Positions 19,080 through 27,751 of a DNA stretch of 64,000 nucleotides are shown in pieces. Source of the stretch: Brevibacillus fluminis (GTDB lineage Bacteria > Bacillota > Bacilli > Brevibacillales > Brevibacillaceae); the NCBI RefSeq assembly GCF_003710825.1, contig NZ_RHHQ01000004.1, forward strand, positions 1 through 64,000, written 5' to 3'. The notes beneath the pieces are model-generated. The model had not been told where the DNA came from and made no database searches. It saw only the letters and a list, made by a program, of their open reading frames with translations. The first letter of the stretch is position 1, and every line of letters begins with the position of its first letter. Both the position numbers and the translations under genes were made by a program.

Positions 19080-19982
19080 TCAACTGAAATCCTCCTCGGT
19101 CAAGTCTAGATTGACCCCGGTCGCCGTTCGACTCCCGGAAGCGGCTGCAAGGATCAGCTGGGACGGCATGAAATACGCCGCATCTCCAGCTGCAAATACG
19201 CCAGGAACTGAAGTTCTTCCCGATGCATCCGTAATGCAGCTTCCTGACTCCGCTCTTTCACAGCCAAGCTGTTCGGCAAATGGCGTGGCTGGGGCAAATC
19301 GGGGCATGATGAACCCGCCAGCTCTCTGCAATTGTGTACCGTCCTCAAAAATGACATGCGTGAGCTGCCCGTTTTGGCCGATAAAAGCCGAAATCGGTTG
19401 TTCCATCAGAACAATTCCGTTTGCCAGCAGTCGTGTTTTTTGCTCATTTGTCAGGATCATCTTCCCGTTTGTGCATACGACCAAATCATCGGTCCAATTG
19501 AGTAGTAATTTGGCCATATGATAGACCGATTGCTGTTCGGAAACGAGCACGAGCGGGAGATTCTGCATCTCCCAGCCATCGCAGTAAGGGCAGTTAAACA
19601 GGCTTTTTCCATACACCGGATAAAAACCCTCTATCTGTGGAAAAATCTCCTTCACCCCTGTTGCCAAAATCACCTTTCGCGCATTGACCGTCACGCCTGC
19701 TGTGAGTGTCAATTCGAATCCGGATTCGCTTTTGGAAACCGAAATAACCTCTGTCGGCAAATGTGCCACAGATGGATAGCGAAGCACTTCTTCATACGCA
19801 ATGCGGCGGAATTCGGTCGGAGTCACACCGTCGCGTGTAAGAAAGCCGTGTGAAGCATGCGTAACCGCATTTCTCGGCCGATCATTGTCAATCAGTGCTA
19901 CACTGCGTCTTGCCCGTCCAAGTACCAAAGCTGCATTAAGCCCTGCTGGGCCGCCGCCGATGATGGCACAATCGTACATCAT
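19080..19982 (-). CDS. Thioredoxin-reductase-like FAD/NAD(P) oxidoreductase
   Basis: The 300-residue flavoprotein starts at the ATG at 19982, nine bases after AAGGAG. The FAD-binding GGGPAGLNAAL (residues 9-19), the redox-active CPYC pair (Cys131, Cys134), a central NAD(P) region and the C-terminal GVFAAGDA motif all match the low-molecular-weight TrxB group. The CPYCDGWE form belongs to a subgroup of TrxB-like proteins distinct from the housekeeping CATC enzyme, so its partner may not be thioredoxin. It diverges from an Rrf2-type regulator, which is its probable controller. Confidence 0.88.
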   Translation of the reverse strand: MMYDCAIIGGGPAGLNAALVLGRARRSVALIDNDRPRNAVTHASHGFLTRDGVTPTEFRRIAYEEVLRYPSVAHLPTEVISVSKSESGFELTLTAGVTVNARKVILATGVKEIFPQIEGFYPVYGKSLFNCPYCDGWEMQNLPLVLVSEQQSVYHMAKLLLNWTDDLVVCTNGKMILTNEQKTRLLANGIVLMEQPISAFIGQNGQLTHVIFEDGTQLQRAGGFIMPRFAPATPFAEQLGCERAESGSCITDASGRTSVPGVFAAGDAAYFMPSQLILAAASGSRTATGVNLDLTEEDFS

Positions 19983-20274
19983 AAAGGTCATCTCCTTCAA
20001 TTCTAAGATATTAAAGACCCTCTTTGTCGTTAATAATACAATAAAAGAGCCTTAATGATGGAAAGCACGTTATTTTGAACGTCGTGTAATCAATGCTTTG
20101 ACGCAAAATAACAGACTTAACATATCTACAATATCCTCAAAATGAATCAAAAGTCAAGTCTCCATTTTCATGACAGGGTTATGTAAAGTGGCGAGCCTTT
20201 GACTACTCCCCCGCTTGCAATTTCCCCCCTTCGCCTATATCATGGATGTGTAAAGTCGATCATAGAGGTGTGCC

Positions 20275-20670
20275 ATGAAGTTTTCACAAGCAACCGATTA
20301 TGCGCTCCATGCGATGCTATTCCTGATCGCGGAAGCGCCGGATAAACCGATGAGCGTGCAACTGTTAGCTGAGAAACTCGGCGTTTCACAAACGTACTTA
20401 TCCAAAATGATGACCAAGCTGGTCAAGGCAGGATTGATTCATTCTGTCTCCGGTGCAAACGGAGGGTACCGTCTCAAGCGAAGCCAGAGTGATATCTCCT
20501 TCCTGGATGTCATCCATGCGATTGAAGGAACCACCTCGCTTTTCGAATGCAGCTTCAACCACGGTAGCGAGTGTCTGATCCAACAGGTCGTGTTGGACGC
20601 CGAGCAGCAGATGGAGCACTTATTGCAAAGCAAAAAAATCGTGGATTTGGCAAAGAAACTGAACGGGTAA
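20275..20670 (+). CDS. Rrf2-family transcriptional regulator
   Basis: A 131-residue protein with the Rrf2 winged helix (MKFSQATDYALHAMLFLIAE, SVQLLAEKLGVSQTYLSKMM, GANGGYRLKR wing). The usual three Fe-S cysteines of IscR/NsrR are reduced to two (FECSFNHGSECLIQ), so cluster binding is uncertain; YwgB/YwnA-type Rrf2 proteins instead use cysteine redox chemistry. It diverges from the TrxB-like gene, a common pairing. The start is ATG 20275, downstream of AGAGGTG. Confidence 0.9.
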   Translation: MKFSQATDYALHAMLFLIAEAPDKPMSVQLLAEKLGVSQTYLSKMMTKLVKAGLIHSVSGANGGYRLKRSQSDISFLDVIHAIEGTTSLFECSFNHGSECLIQQVVLDAEQQMEHLLQSKKIVDLAKKLNG

Positions 20671-20705
20671 CAAACTGGATAATTTGTTTGCATTTTTCGA
20701 AGGTG

Positions 20706-20740
20706 AAAAATCGCTGATCAAGAAGATCAGCGATTTTTTG
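20706..20740 (+). terminator. Terminator of the Rrf2 gene
   Basis: AAAAATCGCTGATC pairs with GATCAGCGATTTTT around a five-base loop and ends in a T-run. Confidence 0.92.
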
Positions 20741-20863
20741 TGGACAAATAACGCAACGCATAAAATGTTACCCAGGATTTATGTTGATAAAATTTCCTGC
20801 ATAACAATTCACCCCTAGGTAAACCATAGTAAACGGGTTAATGAAACAGTTAGGAGAACCCAT

Positions 20864-21421
20864 ATGGACATGAAAACCTTATTAAATTCTGGGAGGATGT
20901 TAATGGGAATCTTAAGTGGTAATCCTCAAAATGAACCTATGCACTATGGTGAAGTTTTTGGTGTTTGGAGTTACCTCACAGTAACTAAAGGTTTGTTAGT
21001 AACATATCAAACATTCATTAACCATACCGGGGACAAGGATCTTCGTACTTTCTTGGAAGACATAACCGTAGCTATGAAACAAGAAATCGATCAAGTCGAG
21101 AACCTCTTGAAGGTAAATGGAGTTGGGTTGCCTCCAGCTCCACCAGAGCGCCCCATTGCAAACCTAGAAAGTATCCCCGTCGGTGCACGATTTAACGATC
21201 CTGAAATTGCAGCTGCCGTTTCAATAAACATTGCAGCAGGATTGGTTGCTTGCAGCCAAATTATCGGACAATGTATTCGAGAGGATATTGCCATGTTATT
21301 CGGACAATTCCATATGGCGAAAGCCCAATATGGAGCAAGACTTTTACGTATTAACAAGGAAAAAGGTTGGTTAGTTCAGCCACCACTTCATCTGCAGACC
21401 CCTGAACTCGTTCACGCTTAA
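20864..21421 (+). CDS. DUF3231 family protein
   Basis: A 185-residue helical protein, about one DUF3231 module (longer relatives carry two). AGGAGAA precedes ATG. The conserved blocks GEVFGVWSYLTVTKG, TFLEDITVAMKQEIDQVENLLKVNGVGLPPAPPERP and QFHMAKAQYGARLLRINKEKGWL match the family, a ferritin-like four-helix fold found in spore formers, some members being spore-coat associated. The function is unknown. A degraded relative lies at 22463. Its terminator has been split by a small mobile element. Confidence 0.8.
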   Translation: MDMKTLLNSGRMLMGILSGNPQNEPMHYGEVFGVWSYLTVTKGLLVTYQTFINHTGDKDLRTFLEDITVAMKQEIDQVENLLKVNGVGLPPAPPERPIANLESIPVGARFNDPEIAAAVSINIAAGLVACSQIIGQCIREDIAMLFGQFHMAKAQYGARLLRINKEKGWLVQPPLHLQTPELVHA

Positions 21422-21455
21422 CGTCAGCAACACGATCAATTCTTAGGCTCCACTT

Positions 21456-21668
21456 CCCCTCCCTCTAAGTCCCACTTCCTTAGAGGAGGCCACTGAAAAA
21501 CTGGCGTTCTTGGAAAAAACAAAGGTTTTAGGGGGAACAAATCTATCTCCCTATACGAGAAACGAGCCTTAGAAGCGATTCTATAGGCTCGTTTTTCTTT
21601 GACTGTTTTGTTGTTCTGAAAAAAGTGGACTTTTTCAGTGGCCTCCCTTAGAGAGGGGGTATTTTTTT
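21456..21668 (+). terminator. Terminator of the DUF3231 gene, interrupted by a MITE
   Basis: The left arm CCCCTCCCTCTAAG (21456-21469) and right arm CTTAGAGAGGGGG with following TATTTTTTT would form a normal terminator if the 160-bp insert and one copy of the 8-bp duplication were removed. Confidence 0.7.
21478..21653. mobile_element. 160-bp MITE-like element with 8-bp target duplication
   Basis: Perfect 15-bp terminal inverted repeats GAGGCCACTGAAAAA (21486-21500) and its complement (21631-21645) bound the element. Directly outside lie two copies of CCTTAGAG (21478-21485 and 21646-21653), the target site duplication. The interior holds no coding region but has a hairpin ACGAGCCT...AGGCTCGTTTTT (21561-21595). 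It must be moved by a transposase encoded elsewhere, and the parental family is not identified. Confidence 0.85.
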
Positions 21669-21960
21669 ACAAAGACGTTATTGTCCTTCTCAAAAGTAAT
21701 GATGTGTTAACTCCCTGCCTAAAACACCCTTCATTTAAGTGCAACCTCGTTTAGAATAGGATAAAGCTGTAAAGTGAGGAGACTTTACGTATTTGGCAAG
21801 AAATGTTTTGAACCCATGATACACATTTAACAAATCGTGTGTTTTGTAAAGTCAGTCCCTCCTCACAATCACCGTTTTGTTAAGATATCGTTACTAATGC
21901 CGCCAAGAAGATTGTTTTTTCTTCCTTTTGCTTTATGATGTTGATGTGAGGTGATGAATT

Positions 21961-22275
21961 ATGAAAGTACACAATTGTCCTTCGTGTAATACCTACAGTA
22001 AAGATTGTATAATCGTCATCCAGAATGCACCGCTTTTTTCGGAAGAGAGTCTAAAGTGCAGTATCTGTTCCTGGAGCGGAAAGTGGTCGGACATGGAAGT
22101 AAAAGAGTATGACATCCCATTCAACGAAGGGATTACCGACTATCATGTACTTCATTCAGATAAAGATAGAATTACATATACGGGAGGCCTTTTCCCTCAT
22201 TGTGGGGAAGATGATCCTTTATGCTGGTGCCAAACAATCTCAGTACTTGGAGCATCCTGCCCGTTAGATTACTAA
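21961..22275 (+). CDS. Hypothetical zinc-ribbon-like protein
   Basis: A 104-residue protein, ATG preceded by GAGGTG. It has two CxxC pairs, CPSC (residues 6-9) and CSIC (about 37-40), suited to a single zinc ribbon, followed by a tail with more cysteines (HCGEDDPLCWC). No known family is recognised. There are no membrane segments. The upstream 21654-21960 holds a terminator tail and promoter sequence only. Confidence 0.6.
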   Translation: MKVHNCPSCNTYSKDCIIVIQNAPLFSEESLKCSICSWSGKWSDMEVKEYDIPFNEGITDYHVLHSDKDRITYTGGLFPHCGEDDPLCWCQTISVLGASCPLDY

Positions 22276-22462
22276 CGTATCGTCAGTCTATGACTGTAAT
22301 TTCAGCGAACAAAATTCCTACTCGCTTTCTTCACAATAGGTGGGTGCTGCGAAAATTACATCGAATCCGTTTCTTCCCTAACTCTTTTTTTAAATTACGT
22401 ATGATTTGCTTTCACGCATTCTTTTTTTCAAGCAGCCCATAATAAGCTCAGGGGTGATAGTA

Positions 22463-23011
22463 ATGCCGAGTGTATTAGAGGCTGTAGCAACTACAATGAA
22501 TGCATTAATGGAAAAAGTTCCAGATCAACCTCTACATATTGGTGAGGCAATGGCTTGTTGGGTTTATCTAGGATCACTTAAAGAATCAATCGTTATTGAA
22601 CAAGTTGCCTTAAACACGACCGTAGATGAGGAATTACGACAAATTTTACACAAGGCAATTGACATGTGTACCAGTCAAGCTAAGCGTCTTGAAGACTTCA
22701 TGAAACATGAAGGTGTTCCGTTGCCTCCAACTTCACCGAGTAAGCCTGAATCTGACGCAGCATCTGTCCCTTTAGGTGTGAGAGCAACTGATGTAGAAAT
22801 TGCAAATACGGCAGCCTAAAAGGTTACCACTGCTGTTATCGCGTCTGCGACTTCAGCTGCTCAAGCGGTTCGAAATGATGTTGGGTTAATGTGGACAGAG
22901 TTCCAAGCAGAACAAGTAACCTTCGGCGCCACTCTCAAGAACGTTATGCGCAAAAGAGGATGGTTGACGATCCCACCTGCTTTTACTCCTCCTGGAGTAC
23001 CAACCACTTAA
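22463..23011 (+). pseudogene. DUF3231 protein gene broken by an in-frame stop
   Basis: The reading frame runs for 118 codons from the ATG at 22463, hits TAA at 22817-22819, and continues in the same frame for another 63 sense codons to TAA at 23009-23011. The second part (VTTAVIASATSAAQAVRNDV..., ending KRGWLTIPPAFTPPG) supplies exactly the missing C-terminal half of DUF3231 when set beside the intact protein at 20864. A single base change explains the break. No other frameshift is seen, so the event looks recent. Confidence 0.85.
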
Positions 23012-23020
23012 TAACTCGTT

Positions 23021-23054
23021 TTAAGAGCCGGCTTATAGGATGAGTCGGTTTTTA
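23021..23054 (+). terminator. Terminator after the DUF3231 pseudogene
   Basis: CCGGCT and AGTCGG arms are followed by TTTTTATT, 10 to 40 bases past the pseudogene stop. Confidence 0.6.
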
Positions 23055-23345
23055 TTGTACACTTCCACGGCGCGCTTGATCAGCTCCGTCACCGGCAGGC
23101 CGATGCGGCCATCGTTCTCGATGTTGAACAGAAGCTCGTTTGCCAGGGAGAAAAAGCGTCACGTCCCGAATGAAATTCTGGTCGCCCAATGACGAATCGA
23201 TCAGGTGCGCGATCGCAACCATGTCGGTGATAAAATCAATGACGACAACTGCTAGCAGCACACTGAGCAGTGTGGACCATCCGCCAAAAAGAAAAGAGGC
23301 TGCTGCGCCTCCGATTGCAATTGATGATTTGATGATGTTATCCAT
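23033..23345 (-). pseudogene. Degraded phage holin (holin_4_1/toxin-secretion type)
   Basis: The N-terminus from the ATG at 23345 (MDNIIKSSIAIGGAAASFLF..., then a hydrophobic LLSVLLAVVVIDFITDM) matches small phage holins. The middle of the protein between the second and third membrane segments is missing: ITDM runs straight into VAIAHLID. Near 23147 the frame shifts; the next frame then reads FSLANELLFNIENDGRIGLP and on to a stop at 23033, which is the expected holin C-terminus. Both lesions show that the gene is dead and that a prophage once lay here. Confidence 0.85.
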
Positions 23346-23515
23346 GTCTCTCTCCCTCTTTCCCTCGATGGGAACCAAAAATAGCCCCGCTAGAAACAGG
23401 GCTGGACGCAATATCATGATGTCAAAAGAAAAAAGGAGAGCCGATTTAACAGCTCCCCGATATTCCCTAAGAAAAACCCTCATGATTTCTCCTAAGGGAA
23501 TATTGATACATAAGA

Positions 23516-23887
23516 CTATTGTAGACTAGGAATCCAATCCCCCCCATTAAATGTAATAACCAAAGTACCTGACAATACACCACCATTTTGATCGGCAAAT
23601 TGATTTGCGTTTACTGTAACAGTATCTCCATTTTGTGCACCAGGACTCATATAAACTTGAAACATACCACTAGGAGCATATTTTATTAGAGTCACTGTGA
23701 CACCCGGGGATGTAGTCACATAAAGTTTATCTTTGAAATCTTGTAACATTGGAATTGCAGTTCCCTGAGTTACTTCACTGGAAATTACGCCCTCGGCATG
23801 AGCACTGTAATATAATGTCGCGCCAGATCCATTGTCCAAGTTATATCGCGCACCATTATTATATGAATCGTAAGGTGCTAATGCCAA
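23516..23887 (-). CDS. Hypothetical protein, probably 5'-truncated
   Basis: About 123 residues, beta-rich and low in charge (NLDNGSGATLYYSAHAEG, GVTVTLIKYAPSG, GDTVTVNANQF, GTLVITFNGGDW). The only start is a TTG without a good ribosome site, and an in-frame stop lies nine codons farther up, so the N-terminus may have been lost. No family is recognised. It could be a secreted or phage-structure-derived beta protein. The direct repeats on both sides and the adjacent broken holin suggest mobile origin. Confidence 0.4.
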   Translation of the reverse strand: MALAPYDSYNNGARYNLDNGSGATLYYSAHAEGVISSEVTQGTAIPMLQDFKDKLYVTTSPGVTVTLIKYAPSGMFQVYMSPGAQNGDTVTVNANQFADQNGGVLSGTLVITFNGGDWIPSLQ

Positions 23888-24080
23888 AGATGATACAGTC
23901 TCGCTATTCTCGTCTTATTCCTCTCGGTTTTATAACGAGCCTACACCGTGCGAGCGCCTTTCAGCGCACACGGCGTTCCATCAGCCGTGAATCTCAATCC
24001 TCCTCACAGTAGATTTCACTTATTTCCCCACACAAAATGTAGCATTCTCCTACTGAACATATACTGAACAAAATGATCAT
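23888..24080. other. Intergenic remnant region
   Basis: No gene is supported. It holds a hairpin, CCGTG-N-GAGCGC with GCGC-N-CACGG, near 23946-23973, and otherwise ordinary sequence up to repeat copy B. Confidence 0.35.
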
Positions 24081-24264
24081 GGAGCCATTTTTGCAGCTCC
24101 CCTTGAAAAAACTAAGAAAAATCCCCTAGTATTTCTCCTAAGGGTACCAACGCGGGGAGTTATTGGCTCTGGAATGGAAACATGAACGAACTGTTGCTAC
24201 AGTTACAAAATGGAAAAAAACGTATTGACACCAACGTTTTCTACGATTAACATATTATTTACAC

Positions 24265-24338
24265 GCGGGTGTAGTTCAATGGTAGAACTCTAGCTTCCCA
24301 AGCTAGTAGCGTGGGTTCGATTCCCATCACCCGCTCCA
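24265..24338 (+). tRNA. tRNA-Gly (CCC)
   Basis: A 74-nt cloverleaf with acceptor GCGGGTG/CACCCGC, anticodon arm CTAGC-TTCCCAA-GCTAG (anticodon CCC), T-loop GTTCGATT and an encoded CCA end. It lies next to the phage-derived remnants, a usual place for integration. Confidence 0.95.
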
Positions 24339-24351
24339 TAAATAAGCTCGT

Positions 24352-24379
24352 AAAACCTTGAGAAATCAAGGTTTTTTTG
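24352..24379 (+). terminator. Terminator of tRNA-Gly
   Basis: AAAACCTTGA-GAAA-TCAAGGTTTTTTT. Confidence 0.9.
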
Positions 24380-24533
24380 TTTTGTTACAATGTTTTGTTT
24401 CGCTCGTAATGCGATCTTGGTATTTTGGTAAACGGGCTTACATAACATGGTCTAGTATCCATTTTCATTTTGACAGTTACATCACGAGAAGCATTTTGTA
24501 TCATTTTCAAATATACGAAAAAAGGAGATACCG

Positions 24534-25184
24534 ATGAAAAAAACACTGTGCACTTTATTCCTTATCCTATCTATCATTCTGCCTTTTAATGTAATCGAGG
24601 CGCATCCGGGCAGAACAGACGCCAATGGCGGTCACACATGCAGGACGAACTGTGAAAAATGGGGCTTACAATATGGAGAGTACCACTATCATAATGGTGG
24701 AAAATCCTCTAACGGATCGTCCTCCAGCCACGCTAGCGGTTCTAGCAAGCCTTCATCCAATTCCAATCCACAATCGAAGCAAACAGTTGCCCCTACCGTT
24801 CAAAAAAAGACAATCGTAGCTGTAGATAAGGGCTATGTCTTTTCCAGTCCGTATGATTCCAACGCAATCACTTCACTTTGGTACGGTTATGAAATTAAGG
24901 ATTTAGGCAGCGAGTATGAAGGCTATGCTTTTATTGAGCAAGGCTACATTTCCAAATCACTGTTGGCCCAATACGCCGTAATCAAAGCAAAAACAGTGAA
25001 CGTTCAAGCTGATAAAGGGTACTTCTTTTCAACACCATCCGCTTCAAGCCTGAATCGTGGATATGCCGTTAAAGGAACTGCGGTAACAATCGTTGGTGAG
25101 GGCAATGGTTTTTATTATGGCTCCACTAAAGACGCAAATGGAAATACGTTGGTTGGTTTCATTTCCAAAACCGTAGCCTATTAA
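24534..25184 (+). CDS. Secreted YHYH-domain protein with SH3-like repeats
   Basis: A 216-residue protein with AAAGGAG before ATG. Residues 1-23 are a signal peptide (MKKTLCTLFLILSIILPFNV). Residues 24-53 form the YHYH-type zinc/calcium motif (HPGRTDANGGHTCRTNCEKWGLQYGEYHYHNGG), common in Firmicute extracellular proteins and excalibur-like modules. Then come a Ser/Asn-rich linker (about 55-90) and two SH3-like segments (KGYVFSSPYDS, KGYFFSTPSAS). It probably binds the cell wall or acts in the periplasmic space. No catalytic domain is seen. Confidence 0.8.
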   Translation: MKKTLCTLFLILSIILPFNVIEAHPGRTDANGGHTCRTNCEKWGLQYGEYHYHNGGKSSNGSSSSHASGSSKPSSNSNPQSKQTVAPTVQKKTIVAVDKGYVFSSPYDSNAITSLWYGYEIKDLGSEYEGYAFIEQGYISKSLLAQYAVIKAKTVNVQADKGYFFSTPSASSLNRGYAVKGTAVTIVGEGNGFYYGSTKDANGNTLVGFISKTVAY

Positions 25185-25190
25185 TCCATC

Positions 25191-25228
25191 AATCCATAAT
25201 GGTCATAAGTGCCGTTATGGATTTTTTT
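25191..25228 (+). terminator. Terminator of the YHYH protein gene
   Basis: AATCCATAA pairs with TTATGGATT, followed by TTTTT. Confidence 0.85.
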
Positions 25229-25231
25229 ATG

Positions 25232-25267
25232 CCCAAAAAAAGAGGAGTCGCAATCAATTGCAACTCC
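25232..25267 (-). terminator. Orphan minus-strand terminator
   Basis: GGAGTCGCAAT pairs with ATTGCAACTCC (25244-25267), followed on the minus strand by CTTTTTTT. No gene is supported upstream of it on that strand, so it may be the tail of a lost gene. The remaining 25268-25547 is non-coding. Confidence 0.5.
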
Positions 25268-25547
25268 CTGAAAGAATAAAGCAAAGGGATCCCCTGTAGC
25301 CCTTCTGAGGAAAATTTCTGGCATTACTCCATGCTGACCTGCACTAAGTGTATCAAGCGAGTCTGAACAAAATCTGAACACTTGGGTTTTAGCATCAAGG
25401 TAATGCGCTAAAAGTTTAAGGTCCTCCCTCCCTTATCTACTCTTATCTCGCAACACTACACACATTCTTTACAATTCGTTTAACAGGATTACCCATATCG
25501 TTACCGAACATATACCTCATTCACACATAACCAAGTAGGAGGGTTTT

Positions 25548-25904
25548 ATGTCATCTCCCATAACAAATGCGATCGGTGCTATTTTTATCCCCGTCAGCAA
25601 TATTGAACGAGCCCGCCATTGGTACAGCGATCTACTCAACGTACCCCAAGTAGGGGAAATCATGTTTGGGCACATTTATTGCCTGCCAATGCAGGGCGGC
25701 ACAAATGTAGTGCTGGACAGCAAAATATTTGACCCCGCTTCTGTGAGAAATGCCCCTTTGTTCCATTTCAATACAGATGATATTCACGCATCGTACCAGT
25801 TGCTCAAAGAAAAGGGCATCGAGCTGGTGACCGGCATCGAGAACGACCATTGGTTTACGTTTAAAGACCCGGATGGAAATGTTCTGATGGTGTGCAAATG
25901 CTAG
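25548..25904 (+). CDS. VOC-family (glyoxalase/bleomycin-resistance fold) protein
   Basis: A 118-residue protein, ATG after AGGAGGG. The single VOC module has two beta-alpha-beta-beta-beta repeats: AIFIPVSNIERARHWYSDLL at the start and HFNTDDIHASYQLLKEKGIEL...DPDGNVLMV at the end. Its metal-ligand pattern (no clear His at the first site, a Glu/Asp-rich second half) leaves the activity open; such proteins may be dioxygenases, isomerases or binding proteins. It is monocistronic between bidirectional terminators. Confidence 0.85.
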   Translation: MSSPITNAIGAIFIPVSNIERARHWYSDLLNVPQVGEIMFGHIYCLPMQGGTNVVLDSKIFDPASVRNAPLFHFNTDDIHASYQLLKEKGIELVTGIENDHWFTFKDPDGNVLMVCKC

Positions 25905-25908
25905 CATG

Positions 25909-25948
25909 AAAAAAGCGGACTCGCCTTTTAGAAGGAGTCCGCTTTTTT
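25909..25948. terminator. Bidirectional terminator between VOC and GH18 genes
   Basis: AAAAAAGCGGACT pairs with AGTCCGCTTTTTT; T-runs follow in both directions. Confidence 0.92.
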
Positions 25949-26029
25949 GTTCTTTTTATTTACAGGAAAAAACGAATTGCCCACGATTGGTTCGGGTAAT
26001 CGGCCTCTCTTTGACCCCTGCCAAAATTT

Positions 26030-27070
26030 CTACTGTAAACCCGCAGAGATCGCTTCCCAGAAACGACCGTCTTCCATACCTAGCGCATAAACCGAAACAC
26101 CCGCAAGACCATAAGTGAGGGTAAAATGCGTCTTTTGCTTGATGCTGGTCACGTCTTCGTACCAAACCACATGATTGGAACCATCCGATGCCGTATAGTT
26201 GAAATACATGGAACCGGAAGTCCTGTCTCTTTTGGGAGTTGCTTTTGTATCTGCGATGAGTTGGGGGATGTCTTTCCACTCGATGAGCTGATTGCTGTCA
26301 TTGGTAGGGTCAGACAAGTTCCAGTCATTCCCATACGCCGGAATTCCCATTACAATCTTTTCGGATGGAATCATAGTACGAGCAAATTGCAGGGAAGATT
26401 TGATCCAAGGCTTACTTGCAACCGAACCTGGTTCCCCCCAAACTCCATGTTCGTCATACGTCATAACCTGTATGTAATCGGCATAGGTCCCGAGCTTTTC
26501 ATAATCGAAAGCACCCGACCACTCATCAGTTGGATCATCGACCGTTATTGTAGGAACTGAGACCATCGTTAAAAATCCATTCGCTTTCATCTGTATTGCA
26601 ACATCGCGAACAAAATTACTCATTGCCGTCCGGTCACCCGGCAATACGGCTTCGAAATCGATGTTGATCCCTCGATAATGGTTCGTTTTCACAAGTGATA
26701 CCATATTGGAAATCAATCTTTTTTTCGTTTTCGTTTTGGTTAGCACTTGATGGGAGACCTGACTGTCCCACCCGTTTGCCCCATAATTAGATACCAAAGC
26801 GTAAGGTAAGATGTTCACTGAATTTACAAAAGAAACGTCTGCTGTAGGTATCGTCCCGATAATGTTGCCATTTACATCCGTATTAAACGTATCTGTCGAA
26901 ATTTGGTTCATGTAAGAATGAAAGGCAGCGAGGGAATTGTGCGAGTCGGATGTGTAGTAACCTAGAATGATTGGCGATTCTGCACTGGTTTTTGGAACAT
27001 TGATGGCAAGCACACATGTTATCAGTGCAGAGATCAGAATCATAAATCGATGCATGTTTCGAATGCTCAT
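26030..27070 (-). CDS. Secreted GH18 glycosyl hydrolase
   Basis: A 346-residue protein, ATG with AGGAGGGG upstream. Residues 1-30 form a signal peptide (cleavage near KTSA-ES). The GH18 catalytic strand is YRGINIDFEA (Asp138, Glu140; the first Asp of DxxDxDxE is replaced, which is also seen in YaaH/SleL-type spore hydrolases), followed by MTYDEHG and the C-terminal VWYEDVTSIKQK. No LysM or chitin-binding domain is present. Family members cleave peptidoglycan or cortex N-acetylglucosamine bonds or chitin; the cell-wall role is favoured here. Confidence 0.85.
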   Translation of the reverse strand: MSIRNMHRFMILISALITCVLAINVPKTSAESPIILGYYTSDSHNSLAAFHSYMNQISTDTFNTDVNGNIIGTIPTADVSFVNSVNILPYALVSNYGANGWDSQVSHQVLTKTKTKKRLISNMVSLVKTNHYRGINIDFEAVLPGDRTAMSNFVRDVAIQMKANGFLTMVSVPTITVDDPTDEWSGAFDYEKLGTYADYIQVMTYDEHGVWGEPGSVASKPWIKSSLQFARTMIPSEKIVMGIPAYGNDWNLSDPTNDSNQLIEWKDIPQLIADTKATPKRDRTSGSMYFNYTASDGSNHVVWYEDVTSIKQKTHFTLTYGLAGVSVYALGMEDGRFWEAISAGLQ

Positions 27071-27503
27071 AGAATTACCACCCCTCCTTTATGTTAGCGC
27101 GATACCATTTAGGGATCACCTTCTGATATCGGTTATTTTTCCTTTCACTTTCCTATATGACATGTGGAACGATTACATAAACTCTCTTGAAATCGCAGTA
27201 ATTCTTATTTGTTTCTTCATTTTCTGTATTCAGTGAACATTAATCTTTCTTACTACTACATCCACTCACACTTACGCAGAAATCTAGACAATAGGATCGG
27301 CTACTCATTATAACATTATATCATTTTCATTTTCATCGTCTTTATAGTGGTCTTTGGATTACATATTTACCAACGAGTTTTTCTCATTTTTGGTTTATAG
27401 AATGAAAAAGACATTGTGTCATTGTAATGACTGATTCATTCTCCTTTAACACACATCGAATTGCTTTGAGTCGAAGTAACACCGTGTCGAAAAGTGGTCA
27501 TGT
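27071..27503. other. AT-rich intergenic region upstream of the GH18 gene
   Basis: About 430 bases without a supported gene. It is AT-rich and contains the GH18 promoter region. No structured element was recognised. Confidence 0.4.
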
Positions 27504-27549
27504 CACAAAGAGAGGCACCAACCCACTTTGGGAGGTGCCTCTCTTTGTG
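27504..27549 (-). terminator. Terminator behind the dapA remnant and left opp operon
   Basis: CACAAAGAGAGGCACC pairs perfectly with GGTGCCTCTCTTTGTG. The 16-bp stem directly follows the dapA remnant stop codon at 27556. Confidence 0.85.
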
Positions 27550-27555
27550 TAATAA

Positions 27556-27730
27556 TTATCCAAGCTGTTGCAGTACGCTTTGTAATGTGTTTGTTTCTTC
27601 AGCGATTAGTGGAACCATTGGAATGCGGACATCGCCGACGTTGATTCCTTTCAGATTTAGGGCTGCTTTCACCGGTGATGGGCCTGGGGCAGCAAATCGT
27701 GCTTTCATGATTGAAAGAAGTTTGCGATGG
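27556..27730 (-). pseudogene. 3' remnant of a DapA-family gene
   Basis: The last about 58 codons of a dihydrodipicolinate-synthase-type protein survive: HRKLLSIMKARFAAPGPSPV, then KAALNLKGINVGDVRIPMVP and IAEETNTLQSVLQQLG. This is the well-conserved C-terminal PVKAALNLKG helix of DapA. Upstream of about 27730 the similarity stops, and the intact stop codon of the oppF-type gene follows within 25 bases, so a deletion joined the opp operon to the dapA tail and its terminator. Confidence 0.85.
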
Positions 27731-27751
27731 GCTGTAGCTATGCGAGTAAGC

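Larger units (their letters stand above)
23435..24144. repeat. Imperfect 64-bp direct repeats flanking a hypothetical gene
   Basis: Copy A 23435-23498 and copy B 24081-24144 share GCAGCTCCCC-type, CTAAGAAAAA and ATTTCTCCTAAGGG blocks in the same order and orientation, 646 bases apart. Copy A contains a hairpin followed by TTTTTT on the minus strand that would end the gene at 23516. Confidence 0.6.

Noticed and set aside
25181..25381. Minus-strand 66-codon frame ahead of an orphan terminator
   Set aside because: It runs through two terminator hairpins and shows no protein features; only the terminator is kept.
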